A DNA stretch of 64,000 nt, from positions 178,100 to 242,099 of the forward strand of contig NZ_JAPFBW010000007.1 of the NCBI RefSeq assembly GCF_026153205.1. The letters run 5' to 3'. This stretch comes from Aquabacterium sp. A7-Y. GTDB taxonomy: Bacteria; Pseudomonadota; Gammaproteobacteria; Burkholderiales; Burkholderiaceae_C. The notes below the pieces were generated by a model that saw nothing but the letters and a program-made list of their open reading frames with translations, searched no databases and was not told the DNA's origin. The position numbers and the translations under genes are program-made. Positions 63,988-64,000 of the stretch are shown in pieces (positions within the stretch are counted from its first letter, which is position 1; each line of letters opens with the position of its first letter).

Positions 63988-64000
63988 ACCCGTCGACTGA

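Overview
The window is a 64 kb piece of a GC-rich (roughly two thirds G+C) chromosome. Gene content and protein style fit a betaproteobacterium of the order Burkholderiales, probably the Rubrivivax/Leptothrix/Caldimonas side of it. The pointers are a FimV-like protein, an lptGF block divergent from pepA-holC, a CysB-type regulator, the DUF3182, DUF3072 and DUF2249 families, a quinol-type nitric oxide reductase and a periplasmic nitrate reductase operon. The genus is inference. No phage, plasmid, CRISPR or complete insertion sequence is visible; the DNA reads as ordinary chromosome.

Layout. 1-9.6 kb: the 3' end of glgX, a small unknown gene, tRNA-Arg(UCU), a Nu-class glutathione transferase, an unknown gene, then a lipid/CoA block (acyl-CoA dehydrogenase plus kinase-fold partner, Crp-type regulator, class II aldolase, histidine phosphatase, crotonase-family protein). 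9.7-20.7 kb: housekeeping genes: FimV-like protein, aminotransferase, cysB, a CbiX-like chelatase, lptG-lptF, divergent pepA-holC, and a branched-chain amino acid binding protein. 20.7-42.4 kb: a mosaic of a YbaL-type antiporter and many poorly known genes. These include a membrane protein with a small coupled partner, a HEAT-like protein with an M23 peptidase, an unknown protein followed by a flavin monooxygenase-like protein and a hemerythrin, a metallophosphoesterase, a cytosolic chemoreceptor with an altered tip, a DSD1-type enzyme overlapping a sugar-lactone oxidase, DUF3182 with a hydrolase, and a diguanylate cyclase. 42.7-48.3 kb: a five-gene polyol operon (binding protein, two permeases, ATPase, mannitol-dehydrogenase-family enzyme).

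48.3-64 kb is the most coherent part, a nitrate/nitric oxide respiration region. One leftward operon holds nsrR, a DUF59 Fe-S assembly protein and two NnrS-like membrane proteins. The divergent gene is a single-subunit quinol NO reductase with a strong terminator. The 190 bp between them carries two NsrR-like palindromes and two imperfect FNR/DNR-like boxes. Next comes a leftward pair (DUF2249 protein and FmdE-like protein), divergent from napEDABC, which runs without a gap into ccmABCDEF. NapA reduces nitrate in the periplasm, NapB and NapC carry electrons and need covalent haem, and the Ccm proteins attach that haem. NorB detoxifies or respires NO, NsrR senses NO, and NnrS and DUF59 probably limit damage to iron and Fe-S centres. 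No nitrite reductase is seen in the window.

Start codons were moved inward from the longest reading frame wherever a signal peptide, family alignment, ribosome binding site or overlap with the upstream stop argued for it.
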